Source of the DNA: Reyranella sp.
GTDB lineage: Bacteria > Pseudomonadota > Alphaproteobacteria > Reyranellales > Reyranellaceae
Length of the DNA: 64,000 nt
Assembly: GCF_004297265.1 (NCBI RefSeq)
Contig: NZ_SCUT01000035.1
Coordinates: 62,001 to 126,000 of the forward strand
Direction: 5' to 3'
The notes below the pieces were generated by a model. The model ran no database searches, was not told where the DNA came from, and worked only from the letters and a program-made list of their open reading frames with translations. This document shows positions 43,420 through 52,036 of this stretch, piece by piece (the stretch's first letter is position 1; each line of letters starts with the position of its first letter). The position numbers and the translations under genes are program-made.

Positions 43420-43845
43420 ATGCAGCTCAGGGAGTTCTACACGGTGCTCTGTACCGACGACGTCGCCGGCACCGCTTCCTTCTGGGAGAAGCATTTCGGT
43501 TTCCGCCGCGCCTTCGAGGCCGAGTGGTACGTTCACTTGACCGGCGCGGTCTCGGACAAGGCGAACCTCGCCATCCTCGACTATCGCCACGAGACGATTC
43601 CCGCGCCGTTCCGCAAGAAGGCGTCGGGCGTGCTGGTGAACGTCGAAGTCGACGATGTCGATGCGCTCTATGCCCGGGCGCAGGCCTCGGGACTCGCGAT
43701 CCATCTGCCGCTGCGCGACGAGCCTTTCGGCCAGCGGCACTTCATCACCGAGGATCCCAACGGCATCGCCATCGACGTGATCAAGCCGATCCCGCCCAGT
43801 GCCGAGTTCGCCCAGCAATACGCACCGGACTCGCTGCCCCGCTGA
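43420..43845 (+). CDS. VOC family (glyoxalase fold) protein
   Basis: A 141-residue single-module-pair VOC protein: [28 protein letters not shown] at the start, [16 protein letters not shown] in the middle and [17 protein letters not shown] at the end, resembling glyoxalase or bleomycin-resistance folds. The start at 43420 has GAGGAGAGGG ahead of it; the ATG at 43399 sits three bases from operator box 2 and lacks a ribosome-binding site. It leads a two-gene unit with the SDR gene, likely controlled by the TetR protein. Confidence 0.85.
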   Translation: MQLREFYTVLCTDDVAGTASFWEKHFGFRRAFEAEWYVHLTGAVSDKANLAILDYRHETIPAPFRKKASGVLVNVEVDDVDALYARAQASGLAIHLPLRDEPFGQRHFITEDPNGIAIDVIKPIPPSAEFAQQYAPDSLPR

Positions 43846-43892
43846 TCGGTGGATATGGTGTCGTCCGATTTTCGAGCTTTCGGGAGGACAAG

Positions 43893-44690
43893 ATGGACGT
43901 ACGTATGGATGGCCGCGTGGCCGTGATCACCGGCGCGAGCACCGGCCTCGGCCTCGCCATGGCCAAGGAGTTCGCCGCGTCGGGCGCCTCGGTGGCGCTG
44001 CTGGCGCGCAAGCAGGACGCGCTGAATGCCGCCAAGGCCGAGGTGCAGAAGGCGGCCGGCAAGGCCAACATCAAGATCGAGGCCTATTCCTGCGACGTCG
44101 CGAAGGCCGAGCCCATCGCCGACACGTTCAAGAAGATCGAGGCCGAGTTCGGCAAGGTCGACATCGTCGTGAACAATGCCGGCATCAGCCACGCCAAGTC
44201 GTTCGAGACCGTGACCGACGAGGACTGGCAGGGCGATCTCGACCTCAAGCTGTTCGCCGCCATCCGCCTCAGCCGTGCGGCCATTCCCGGCATGCGCGAG
44301 CGCAAGTGGGGCCGCATCGTCAACGTGCTGAACATCGGCGCCAAGGCCCCGACCGCCAACTCGACGCCGACCAGCGTCAGCCGCGCGGCCGGCCTCGCGC
44401 TCACAAAGGCGATGAGCCAGGAACTCGCCAAGGACAACATTCTCGTCAACGCGATGCTGGTGGGCCTGATCGAGAGCGACCAGTGGGCGCGCCGCCACAA
44501 GGGACCGGCCGGCGAGGGGAAGACCTATGAGGAGTTCCTGGCCGGCATGGCCAAGGGCCGCATCCCGCTCGGCCGCATGGGCAAGGCTGAGGAATTCGCC
44601 CGCATGGCCTGCTTCCTCTGCTCGGATGCCGGCTCCTTCATCACCGGCGTCGCCATCAACGTCGACGGCGGCGCGAGCCCGGTGGTGTGA
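43893..44690 (+). CDS. SDR family protein lacking the catalytic Tyr and Lys
   Basis: A 265-residue short-chain dehydrogenase homologue with a normal cofactor motif (VITGASTGLGLAMA), NNAG and C-terminal FITGVAINVDGG. The catalytic segment around residue 165 reads TPTSVSRAAGLALTKA: both the Tyr and the Lys of YxxxK are replaced (Thr and Arg). GGGAGGACAAG precedes the ATG. Such proteins bind NAD(P) but may catalyse by other residues or act as sensors. It follows the VOC gene by 47 bp in the TetR-controlled unit. Confidence 0.88.
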   Translation: MDVRMDGRVAVITGASTGLGLAMAKEFAASGASVALLARKQDALNAAKAEVQKAAGKANIKIEAYSCDVAKAEPIADTFKKIEAEFGKVDIVVNNAGISHAKSFETVTDEDWQGDLDLKLFAAIRLSRAAIPGMRERKWGRIVNVLNIGAKAPTANSTPTSVSRAAGLALTKAMSQELAKDNILVNAMLVGLIESDQWARRHKGPAGEGKTYEEFLAGMAKGRIPLGRMGKAEEFARMACFLCSDAGSFITGVAINVDGGASPVV

Positions 44691-44712
44691 GCCAACGGGA
44701 CGATCAAAATAG

Positions 44713-44824
44713 ACCTCAGGCTGAGGAGGCTGCGCCGCAGCCGTCTCGAAGCATGGGCGCGCGCACCGCGTTTGTTGCCCATCCTTCGAGACGCACGCTT
44801 TCAGCGTGCTCCTCAGGATGAGGT
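44713..44824. repeat. Dispersed inverted repeat (CTCATCCTGAGGAG / GTCTCGAAGGATG type), copy 2
   Basis: Arms ACCTCAGGCTGAGGAGG...GTCTCGAAGCATGGGC and GCCCATCCTTCGAGACG...CTCCTCAGGATGAGGT pair with a few mismatches. Same class as 34441-34546, with internal hairpins of different sequence (CTGCGCCGCAG here). It lies between the convergent SDR and TerB-Coq4 genes. Confidence 0.8.
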
Positions 44825-44854
44825 GATTTTGGACAAGGCCAAAACCGAAAGCCT

Positions 44855-45811
44855 CTAACGCCGGTTCCCCGGCGGCGTCACGTTCCACTGGCGGCGCAAC
44901 TTGTCGAGGTCGTGCTCGACCCAGTCCCAGACGTTCCACTTGGGATCGAAGAGGTCGACCGTCATCTCGGCGCCGCGCGCCCAGGCGTGCCAGAATTCGT
45001 CCGGATCGAGGCCGCCCTTGCCGGCATGGCCGACATCGTTCATCTGCTCGCCGAAGTGAAAGAAGAAGATCACCGGCAGGATGTGGCCACTCATCGGATT
45101 GATCGGATGCATGCCGGCCGTGAAGGTCGAGACGAGCAGCTCGCCGCGCGCGCTCGTGTCGTAGCCCGAGATCACGTGCGTCGAATCGTGCGCCGTGCCA
45201 AACACAGCGTTGAGGGCCATGGGATCGCCGGGGAAGGGATAACCGTTCGTCTTGTCGAAGTCCCACAGCGCCTTGCCGAAACTGTTCTGTGGCAGCTGGC
45301 CCAGCGCCTCGTAGCGTTCGACCAGCGCGGGATCGGCATTGGCACCCGCGTAAGGGCGGATCCACGTGTTGGGGTCGAGGCCCTCGGAGGAGCGGCTCAG
45401 CACGCTGTCAAAGTTCTTGCGCCACATGTCGGCGGCAGCCCAGGCGAGATGGCCGGAGGCCGCCTCGACGAGATCGGTGAGATAGTCGGCCTCGATGTCG
45501 AGCGCGCGGGAATACTCCAGCACGCGCCTCAGCTTGCCGTGGTCGAGCGAGCCGTCGACCATCGCCATGATGGCAAGATACTTCACCGCCTCTTCGGCGA
45601 GCGACCGGTCCGTCAGGATCGCGACCAGGTCGGCCGGCTCGGCCGACGGCAAGGTGCCGATATCCACGATATCGTGGCGGCGCAGGAGATAGTGTGCCGC
45701 CGCCCTGATGCTCGCGGTGTCGGCGTAGGTGATCGTGTGCCCGCCGGCCAGCGCCACCTGGCGCATGGCGCCCAGGATGGCGTCGCTCTCGCGGTGGCCG
45801 ACGGCGTGCAC
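44855..45811 (-). CDS. Fusion of TerB-like and Coq4-like domains
   Basis: A 318-residue protein without an obvious annotation. Residues about 60-130 (AVKYLAIMAMVDGSLDHGKLRRVLEYSRALDI) look like a TerB-type helical domain. Residues about 190-290 look like ubiquinone-biosynthesis protein Coq4, with the complete HDxxH-x11-E metal motif: His208, Asp209, His212 and Glu224 (HDSTHVISGYDTSARGE). Coq4 acts on the ubiquinone head group. The start is a GTG at 45811 directly behind the thiolase stop; an ATG at 45766 is possible. Being downstream of a thiolase hints at a lipid- or quinone-related role. Confidence 0.7.
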   Translation of the reverse strand: MHAVGHRESDAILGAMRQVALAGGHTITYADTASIRAAAHYLLRRHDIVDIGTLPSAEPADLVAILTDRSLAEEAVKYLAIMAMVDGSLDHGKLRRVLEYSRALDIEADYLTDLVEAASGHLAWAAADMWRKNFDSVLSRSSEGLDPNTWIRPYAGANADPALVERYEALGQLPQNSFGKALWDFDKTNGYPFPGDPMALNAVFGTAHDSTHVISGYDTSARGELLVSTFTAGMHPINPMSGHILPVIFFFHFGEQMNDVGHAGKGGLDPDEFWHAWARGAEMTVDLFDPKWNVWDWVEHDLDKLRRQWNVTPPGNRR

Positions 45812-45816
45812 GCGTT

Positions 45817-46986
45817 CTAGCGCAGCGGCTCGAGGATGCTCACATAGTTGGCGACCGCGGCGCCGCCCATGTTGAACACGCCGCCCAGCTTCGCCTTGGG
45901 CAGTTGCAGGCCCTCCGGCGCCGTGCCCGAGAGCTGCATCGCCGACATCACATGCATGCTGACGCCGGTGGCGCCGACCGGATGGCCCTTGGCCTTGAGG
46001 CCGCCCGAGACGTTGACCGGCAGCTTGCCGTCGCGCTCGACCCAGCCTTCATGGATGGCGCGCTCGCCTTCACCCGGCGCCGTGAGGCCCATCGCCTCGT
46101 ATTCGATCAGCTCGGCCGAAGTGAAGCAATCGTGGCTCTCGACGAACGAGAGATCGAGCAGGTCGAGATGTGCCGACTTCAGCGCCCGCTGCCAGGCGAG
46201 TTGCGGCCCCTCGAACTTGATGTTGTCGCGCCGGCTCATGGGCAGGAAGTCGTTGACGTGCTCGGCGGCGCGGAAGGCGATCGCCTGCTTCATGCCCAGC
46301 GCCGTGCCGACGTCAGTCAGGATCACAGCGGCCGCGCCGTCGGTGACGGGCGAGCAGTCGGTGCGCTTCAGCGGGCCGGCGACGAACGGGTTCTTGTCCG
46401 ACGGCGTGCGGCAGAAATCGTAGGCGAATTCCTTCTGGAAGTGGGCGAAGGGATTCCTGGCACCGTTCCTGTGCGCCTTGACCGCGATTTTGGCGAGCGC
46501 GTCTGACTTGTCGCCGTAGCGCTGGAAATAGGCCGAGGTGATCTTGCCGAATATTCCGGCGAAGCCCGCCTCGATGGTCGCTTCCTCGGCGACGTAGGAG
46601 GCCTTGATCAGAACCTCGCCCGCCTGGGCGGAATTGAGCTCGGTCATCTTCTCGACGCCGACCACCAGCACGAAGCGCGCCTTGCCGGCGGCCAGCGTGT
46701 TCAGGCCCATGTGGATCGCGGCCGAGCCGGTGGCGCAGGCGTTCTCGACCCGGGTCGAGGGTTTGAAGCGCAGGTCGGGATGGGTCTGCAGCGGCAGCGA
46801 GGAGTGGAACTCCTGGCGCACGAAGCCGCCGTTCATGTTGCCGACATAGATCACGTCGACGTCCTTGGGCTCGATGCCGGCATGGGCAATGGCCTCGGAA
46901 GCCGCCTTGACGATCAGCGATTCGCTGGTCTCGCCATCGAGCTTGCCGAATTTGCCGTGGGACCAACCGACGATACAGGCGGTCAT
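45817..46986 (-). CDS. Thiolase family protein (SCP2/acetyl-CoA acetyltransferase type)
   Basis: A 389-residue thiolase-fold enzyme. The nucleophilic Cys84 is in RVENACATGSAA, and GGLKAKGHPVGATG near residue 335 provides the second active-site His; ESHDCFT near 285 is typical of the SCP2 branch. These enzymes cleave or form beta-ketoacyl-CoA. Partner genes such as the DUF35 OB-fold protein are not next to it. It is followed by the TerB-Coq4 gene with a 5-bp gap and is divergent from the coiled-coil membrane protein. Confidence 0.9.
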   Translation of the reverse strand: MTACIVGWSHGKFGKLDGETSESLIVKAASEAIAHAGIEPKDVDVIYVGNMNGGFVRQEFHSSLPLQTHPDLRFKPSTRVENACATGSAAIHMGLNTLAAGKARFVLVVGVEKMTELNSAQAGEVLIKASYVAEEATIEAGFAGIFGKITSAYFQRYGDKSDALAKIAVKAHRNGARNPFAHFQKEFAYDFCRTPSDKNPFVAGPLKRTDCSPVTDGAAAVILTDVGTALGMKQAIAFRAAEHVNDFLPMSRRDNIKFEGPQLAWQRALKSAHLDLLDLSFVESHDCFTSAELIEYEAMGLTAPGEGERAIHEGWVERDGKLPVNVSGGLKAKGHPVGATGVSMHVMSAMQLSGTAPEGLQLPKAKLGGVFNMGGAAVANYVSILEPLR

Positions 46987-47054
46987 GCGATCTCTCCTTG
47001 GTTCGTGGCGGGGACCCTAGACGCGACCGCGCGACGGGTCGAGAGGCGCCATTC

Positions 47055-47068
47055 TGTGCATATACACA
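47055..47068. promoter_or_regulatory. AT-rich near-palindrome in a divergent promoter region
   Basis: TGTGCATATACACA is a near-perfect palindrome (TGTG-N-ATAT-N-CACA) within an A/T-rich patch of an otherwise GC-rich 190-bp gap between the thiolase and coiled-coil protein genes. It resembles operators of MarR- or LacI-type regulators, but no regulator lies next to it, so the identity is open. Confidence 0.4.
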
Positions 47069-47175
47069 TATATCGCCCACCGAACGGCGCAAGGCCCCCG
47101 GGCGGCCCATCCGACGCCCAATTTTTGCCGCGCCCCGGGTGTTGACTGGCATCTTCAAAGGAGCCTCACTGGCAC

Positions 47176-47562
47176 ATGGCCGACGCCCTTCCGCCTCCCG
47201 AACGACAGGTCCAAGAGCAGCCGGCGCCGCGCTGGCCGTGGATCATGGGCGGTCTGGTGGGCGGCTTCTTCCTGCTCGCCGCCGGACTGGGGCTGGGCTG
47301 GTATCTGTTCTACCGGCCGATCGTGAACGTCGCCGTCCAGTTGCCGGCGCCGCCGGCCCCGCCCGCGCCAGCCGGTCCCGATGCCGCGCAGGTCAAGGCG
47401 CTTGAGGAGCAGATCGAGAAGCAGAAGGCCGCGAACAAGCAGATCGAGGATCAGATCGCCGCTTTGAAGGATCGTCTTCGCGCCGACGTCTGCACGATAA
47501 AAGATCCCGCGGGCAAGGCGCCTCCGGCCGCGACGCCCGCGCCGGGCGGCCAGAAGACCTGA
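47176..47562 (+). CDS. Single-pass membrane protein with periplasmic coiled coil
   Basis: A 128-residue protein of unknown function. It has a proline-rich cytoplasmic head, one helix (GGLVGGFFLLAAGLGLGWYL at 26-45), then a Pro/Ala linker and a charged coiled coil with heptads (KALEEQIEKQKAANKQIEDQ at about 76-95), and a Pro/Ala-rich tail with one Cys. It is 90 bp upstream of the quinol-oxidase operon on the same strand. No family was recognised. Confidence 0.75.
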   Translation: MADALPPPERQVQEQPAPRWPWIMGGLVGGFFLLAAGLGLGWYLFYRPIVNVAVQLPAPPAPPAPAGPDAAQVKALEEQIEKQKAANKQIEDQIAALKDRLRADVCTIKDPAGKAPPAATPAPGGQKT

Positions 47563-47651
47563 TCCGAAGACCTAAACGTAACAAAAGAATCGTTGCCCAA
47601 CACAAGAGCTAGCTTCACTCTGCCCTGACAATTCAATAAGTCGGGCGGGGG

Positions 47652-48539
47652 ATGGTGAGGCAGGCTGTTACGCGATGGCGGGGAGCGGCGTTGGCCGCCG
47701 GCTTTGCCCTTTTGACGGGCGCCTGCGACCTCAAGCGGGCGGCCGTGATCGATCCGAAGGGGCCGATCGCGCTCGCCGAGCGGAATCTCCTCTTCGACGC
47801 CTTCTGCGTGATGATGATCGTGATCGTTCCGGTCATCGTCCTGACCCTGTGGTTCGCGTACAGGTATCGCGCCTCGAACACCAAGGCCGCCTACACGCCG
47901 ACCTGGGCCAACTCGGTAGGGATCGACGCCATCACCTGGCTGATCCCCGCGATCATCGTGATCGCCGTCGCCGTGCTGCTTTGGCGCAGCACCCACCGGC
48001 TCGATCCCTACCGCCCGCTGGAATCGAAGGAGGCGCCGTTCGACGTTCAGGTCGTGGCGCAGGACTGGAAGTGGCTGTTCATCTATCCCGAGCAGGGGAT
48101 CGCCGTGGTGAACCAGCTGGCTTTTCCGGCCGGCCGGCCGGTCAGCCTGCGCATCACCTCCGACACGGTGATGAACTCCTTCTACGTGCCGCAGCTCGCC
48201 GGGCAGATCTATGCCATGGCCGGCATGCAGACACGTCTGCAGATGCTGGCCGACCAGCCCGGCACCTTCGTCGGGCGCAACAGCCAGTACAGCGGCGGCG
48301 GCTATTCGGACCAGCATTTCGAGGTCCAGGCCATGAGCCCGGCCGATTTCGACGCCTGGGTTGCGCGCGCGAAGCAGGGCGCCATGCGGCTCGACGCCAC
48401 GACCTACCCGGCCCTGGCGGCCAAGAGCCGCGCCAACCCCATCACCTACTATTCGACGGTCGAACCCAGGCTGTTCGACTCGATCATCGACAAGTACAGG
48501 CACAGCGGCCACGCGCATGCCGCGCCGGTCCGGAGATAG
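47652..48539 (+). CDS. cyoA: Cytochrome bo-type quinol oxidase subunit II
   Basis: A 295-residue subunit II. An N-terminal signal with a lipobox-like cysteine (GFALLTGACDLK) is followed by two helices (near residues 55-75 and 95-115) and a cupredoxin-fold periplasmic domain (VQVVAQDWKWLFIYPEQGIAVVNQ). The Cu(A)-binding cysteines of cytochrome c oxidases are absent, as expected for a ubiquinol oxidase (SFYVPQLAGQIYAMAGMQ). A GGCGGGGG site precedes the ATG. It opens the cyoABCD operon. Confidence 0.93.
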   Translation: MVRQAVTRWRGAALAAGFALLTGACDLKRAAVIDPKGPIALAERNLLFDAFCVMMIVIVPVIVLTLWFAYRYRASNTKAAYTPTWANSVGIDAITWLIPAIIVIAVAVLLWRSTHRLDPYRPLESKEAPFDVQVVAQDWKWLFIYPEQGIAVVNQLAFPAGRPVSLRITSDTVMNSFYVPQLAGQIYAMAGMQTRLQMLADQPGTFVGRNSQYSGGGYSDQHFEVQAMSPADFDAWVARAKQGAMRLDATTYPALAAKSRANPITYYSTVEPRLFDSIIDKYRHSGHAHAAPVRR

Positions 48540-48542
48540 CGG

Positions 48543-50516
48543 ATGTTCGGCAAACTGACGATCGACGCCCTGCCGTTCTACAGCCCCATCGCCGCGGGCG
48601 GCGCCGCCGTCACCGTGGGCGGCGCGCTGCTGGTGGCCATCGTGCTCACCTGGCTCCGAGCTTGGAAGTATCTCTGGACCGACTGGCTCACCAGTGTCGA
48701 CCACAAGCGCATCGGCATCATGTACATCGTGCTGGCGCTGATCATGCTGCTGCGCGGTTTCGTCGACGCCCTTATGATGCGCGCCCAGCAGGCGATGGCG
48801 CTCAACGCCGGCGGCTACCTGCCGCCGGAGCATTTCGACCAGATATTCAGCTCGCACGGCACCATCATGATCTTCTTCATGGCGATGCCGTTCATGACGG
48901 GCCTGATGAACGTCATTGTGCCGCTGCAGATCGGCACGCGCGACGTGGCCTTCCCGTGGCTGAACGCCGTCAGCCTGTGGCTGAGCGCGGCGGGCGCGGC
49001 ACTGGTCATGGTTTCGCTGGTCATCGGCAAGTTCTCGACCGCCGGCTGGACCGGCTATCCGCCCTACTCGGGCATCGAGTACAATCCCGGCGTCGGCGTC
49101 GACTACTGGATCTGGGCCATCCTGATATCGGGCGTCGGCTCGACCCTGTCGGGCATCAACTTCATCGTGACCATCCTGAAGCGCCGCGCGCCGGGGATGA
49201 CCTTGATGCGCATGACGCCCTTCGTCTGGACCGCGCTCGTCGCCTCGGTGCTGATGGCCTTCGCCTTCCCGGCAATCACCGTGGCCTGCGGCCTGCTCGC
49301 CCTCGACCGCCTCGCCGGCATGCATTTCTTCACGAATGCGCATGGCGGCAACATGATGAACTACGTCAACCTGTTCTGGATCTGGGGCCATCCGGAAGTC
49401 TACATCCTGATCCTGCCGGCCTTCGGCATCTTCTCGGAGGTCGTGTCGACCTTCTCGCGCAAGCGCCTGTTCGGCTACGAATCGCTGGTCTATGCCACGG
49501 CGGCGATCGGCATCCTGTCCTTCACCGTCTGGCTGCACCATTTCTTCACCATGGGCTCCAGCGCCGGCGTCAACGCCTTCTTCGGCGTGATGACCATGAT
49601 CATCGCCGTGCCCACCGGTGTGAAGGTGTTCAACTGGCTGTTGACCATGTATCGCGGCCGCATCGACTTCCATCCGTCGATGATGTGGAGCATCGGCTTC
49701 ATCGTCACCTTCGTGATCGGCGGCATGACCGGCGTGCTGCTGGCCATCCCGCCGGCCGACTTCCTGATGCACAACACGACCTTCCTGGTCGCGCACTTCC
49801 ACAACATGATCATCCCGGGCGTGTTGTTCGGCTATCTCGCCGGCTACATGTACTGGTTTCCCAAGGCCTTCGGCTTCGCTTTCAACCGCGGCTGGGGCCT
49901 CGGCGCCTTCTGGTGCTGGATCATTGGCTTCTATCTGGCCTTCATGCCGCTCTACCTGCTCGGCCTGAAGGGCATGCCGCGCCGTATGGAGACCTACAAC
50001 GATCCGACGTGGCAGCCTTATCTGCTGGTCGCGGCGTCCGGTGCCCTGGTCGTCCTGTGCGGCATCGGCTGCATGGTGATGCAGCTCTATGTCTCGATCC
50101 GTGACCGCGCCAGGACGCGCGATCTCACCGGAGACCCGTTTGACGGTCGCACCCTGGAATGGTCCACCTCGTCGCCGCCGCCGCCGTACAATTTCGCGGT
50201 GATCCCGACGGTGAGCGACCGCGAGGCCTTCCTCGAGATGAAGGAGAAGGGCGTCGCCTACCGCCGGCCGGCGGCCTACGAGCCGATCCGCATTCCGTCC
50301 AACACGCCGATCGGTGTGATCCTGGGCGCCTTCGGTTTCGTCCTGGGCTTCGCCATGGTCTGGCACATCTGGTGGCTGGTGCTGGCGTCCGGCCTCGTGA
50401 TGTTCGCCGCCGTGATCGTGCGCTCCTCCAATGACGATCAGGAGTTCACCCTGTCCGCGGCCGAGGTGAAGGCGATCGAGGATCAGCGCTACCGGCAGCT
50501 GGGGAGCCGCTCATGA
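48543..50516 (+). CDS. cyoB: Cytochrome bo-type quinol oxidase subunit I
   Basis: A 657-residue catalytic subunit, heme-copper oxidase type. The haem ligand in [15 protein letters not shown], the copper/tyrosine site in [15 protein letters not shown], the two histidines of HHFFTMG and the pair in HFHNMIIPG are all present. It reduces oxygen to water with ubiquinol and pumps protons. The two extra helices at each end of CyoB compared with CtaD are present. It starts 3 bp after cyoA. Confidence 0.96.
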   Translation: MFGKLTIDALPFYSPIAAGGAAVTVGGALLVAIVLTWLRAWKYLWTDWLTSVDHKRIGIMYIVLALIMLLRGFVDALMMRAQQAMALNAGGYLPPEHFDQIFSSHGTIMIFFMAMPFMTGLMNVIVPLQIGTRDVAFPWLNAVSLWLSAAGAALVMVSLVIGKFSTAGWTGYPPYSGIEYNPGVGVDYWIWAILISGVGSTLSGINFIVTILKRRAPGMTLMRMTPFVWTALVASVLMAFAFPAITVACGLLALDRLAGMHFFTNAHGGNMMNYVNLFWIWGHPEVYILILPAFGIFSEVVSTFSRKRLFGYESLVYATAAIGILSFTVWLHHFFTMGSSAGVNAFFGVMTMIIAVPTGVKVFNWLLTMYRGRIDFHPSMMWSIGFIVTFVIGGMTGVLLAIPPADFLMHNTTFLVAHFHNMIIPGVLFGYLAGYMYWFPKAFGFAFNRGWGLGAFWCWIIGFYLAFMPLYLLGLKGMPRRMETYNDPTWQPYLLVAASGALVVLCGIGCMVMQLYVSIRDRARTRDLTGDPFDGRTLEWSTSSPPPPYNFAVIPTVSDREAFLEMKEKGVAYRRPAAYEPIRIPSNTPIGVILGAFGFVLGFAMVWHIWWLVLASGLVMFAAVIVRSSNDDQEFTLSAAEVKAIEDQRYRQLGSRS

Positions 50517-51112
50517 GCGTCGCCCCCATGAGCGCACACGAGCGCGAGGAGATCGAGACCCACGAGCAGCGGGCGCTGGGATTCTGGCTCTACCTGATGG
50601 GCGACGCGGTGATCTTCGCCCTGCTGTTTGCGACCTACGCCATCATGATTCCCGGCACCGCCGGCGGTCCCACCGGCAAGCAGCTCTTCGAGCTGAACAA
50701 CGCCGCCCTCGAGACGGCGCTGCTGCTGGTTTCCAGCATGACCTTCGGCTTCGCCAGCCTGCAGGCTAAGGCGGGCAATCGCGGTGCTGTGCTGCTGTGG
50801 CTGGCCATCACGTTCGTGTTGGGCGTGGGCTTCGTGTTCCTGGAGGTGCGCGAGTTCACCGGCATGATTGCCAAGGGCGCCGGTCCGGACCGCAGCGGTT
50901 TCCTCTCGGCCTTCTTCACCCTGGTGGGCACGCACGGCGTCCATGTCACGATGGGCCTGATCTGGATCGTCGTCCTTGGCGCCCAGGTCGCGCTGAAGGG
51001 GCTCACCCTGCCGGTCACCTCGCGCCTGCAACGCCTCGGCCTCTTCTGGCACTTCCTCGACATCGCCTGGGTCGGCATCTTCTCCATCGTCTACCTGCCG
51101 GGATTGCTGTGA
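50513..51112 (+). CDS. cyoC: Cytochrome bo-type quinol oxidase subunit III
   Basis: A 199-residue five-helix subunit [36 protein letters not shown] and [20 protein letters not shown] are the conserved segments. The ATG overlaps the cyoB stop; the C-terminus overlaps the cyoD start by one base. It stabilises the oxidase complex. Confidence 0.94.
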   Translation: MSVAPMSAHEREEIETHEQRALGFWLYLMGDAVIFALLFATYAIMIPGTAGGPTGKQLFELNNAALETALLLVSSMTFGFASLQAKAGNRGAVLLWLAITFVLGVGFVFLEVREFTGMIAKGAGPDRSGFLSAFFTLVGTHGVHVTMGLIWIVVLGAQVALKGLTLPVTSRLQRLGLFWHFLDIAWVGIFSIVYLPGLL

Positions 51113-51420
51113 TGGAACACCAGACCCCGCACGCCCTGCGCTCCTACCTGATCGGCTTCGTGCTGGCCGTCATCCTGAGCGCCATCCCGTTCTGGCTGGT
51201 CTATACGCATGCCCTGCCGCCGCAGCGTACCTTGTTGGTCATCGGCATCGCCGCGGTGCTGCAGGTGCTGGTCCACCTGCGCTTCTTCCTGCACATCAAC
51301 TTCACGACCACGCCGCGTGAGAACGTGCTGGCGCTGGTCTTCACCTGCATCCTGCTCTTCCTCATGGTGGGCGGCAGCTTCTGGATCATGTTCGATCTGC
51401 ACAGCCGGATGCTGATTTAG
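51112..51420 (+). CDS. cyoD: Cytochrome bo-type quinol oxidase subunit IV
   Basis: A 102-residue three-helix subunit IV: LRSYLIGFVLAVILSAIPFWLV, LVIGIAAVLQVLVHLRFFLHI and VLALVFTCILLFLMVGGSFWIM. Length and hydropathy are typical. No cyoE (haem O synthase) follows, so haem O synthesis is encoded elsewhere or the enzyme uses another haem. Confidence 0.92.
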   Translation: MEHQTPHALRSYLIGFVLAVILSAIPFWLVYTHALPPQRTLLVIGIAAVLQVLVHLRFFLHINFTTTPRENVLALVFTCILLFLMVGGSFWIMFDLHSRMLI

Positions 51421-51435
51421 TCAGCGACAGTTCAA

Positions 51436-51945
51436 ATGGCACAAGCCAAGTCGAAGATGACGCCGCTCCTCTTGTGGGAGTGGATTGTCGGTCTGTCTCC
51501 CGTCGCGGCGACGATCCTCGCCTATCTCGCGCTCACCAACCTGTCGCTCGAAGGTGCGGCGGTCGGCTTCACCGCGGGCGCCCTCGACGGTCTCTGCGCC
51601 GCCGGGATGCCGGCCTTCTGGTGCCGTACGCCGAAGCCGGTGACGCTCCTGACGGCCGTGCAGTTCCTGAGCTTCCTCTGGTTCCTCGTGGCCTCGGCCT
51701 ACATGTTCTGGCGGGTGCGGTTCGGGCCCTACCGGAAGCCCCCGGCCTACATTCCCGGCTCGGCGTCGTTCTTCGAGATGGCGAGCTGGGCCGCCATCTG
51801 GCTGTTCATGCTGATCGGCGGCCAGATCTTTCCCTATCGCGGCCAGCCGCTTTCCGAACCCAGCCTGCTCTTCTCGATGCTGGCCCTCAGCCTCGCCATC
51901 CTGTCGCTGCGCATGCTGGCGGTCGCGCTTCGCTTCCGGAACTGA
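51436..51945 (+). CDS. Uncharacterised four-helix membrane protein downstream of cyoD
   Basis: A 169-residue protein with four probable membrane helices (about residues 15-35, 72-92, 116-136, 145-162) joined by short loops; three cysteines are in the first third (LCAAGMPAFWC). It lies 15 bp after cyoD and looks co-transcribed. It resembles no oxidase subunit I know. An accessory or assembly role for the oxidase is an inference from position only. Confidence 0.7.
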   Translation: MAQAKSKMTPLLLWEWIVGLSPVAATILAYLALTNLSLEGAAVGFTAGALDGLCAAGMPAFWCRTPKPVTLLTAVQFLSFLWFLVASAYMFWRVRFGPYRKPPAYIPGSASFFEMASWAAIWLFMLIGGQIFPYRGQPLSEPSLLFSMLALSLAILSLRMLAVALRFRN

Positions 51946-51951
51946 CGCCTT

Positions 51952-52033
51952 ATTGGAGCGCGCCACTCCAGTGGCGCTCAAGCCATTGTCGATCGGCGAA
52001 GACATGAGCGCCACTGGAGTGGCGCGCTCCAAT
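51952..52033. repeat. REPIN-like palindrome doublet, copy 4
   Basis: The left arm (51952-51980) and right arm (52005-52033) are exact reverse complements over 29 bases, each containing the inner palindrome GCGCCACTCCAGTGGCGC or its complement, separated by a 24-base spacer (AGCCATTGTCGATCGGCGAA and four more). It separates the convergent membrane-protein and porin genes. It is the most symmetrical of the four copies and shows that the doublet forms one long hairpin. Confidence 0.88.
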
Positions 52034-52036
52034 GAA

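Noticed and set aside
47451..50366. A 971-codon open frame on the minus strand opposite cyoABC.
   Set aside because: It is antisense to genes with all catalytic residues of a haem-copper oxidase; the product is low-complexity His/Asp/Arg-rich, the usual mirror of high-GC coding DNA.
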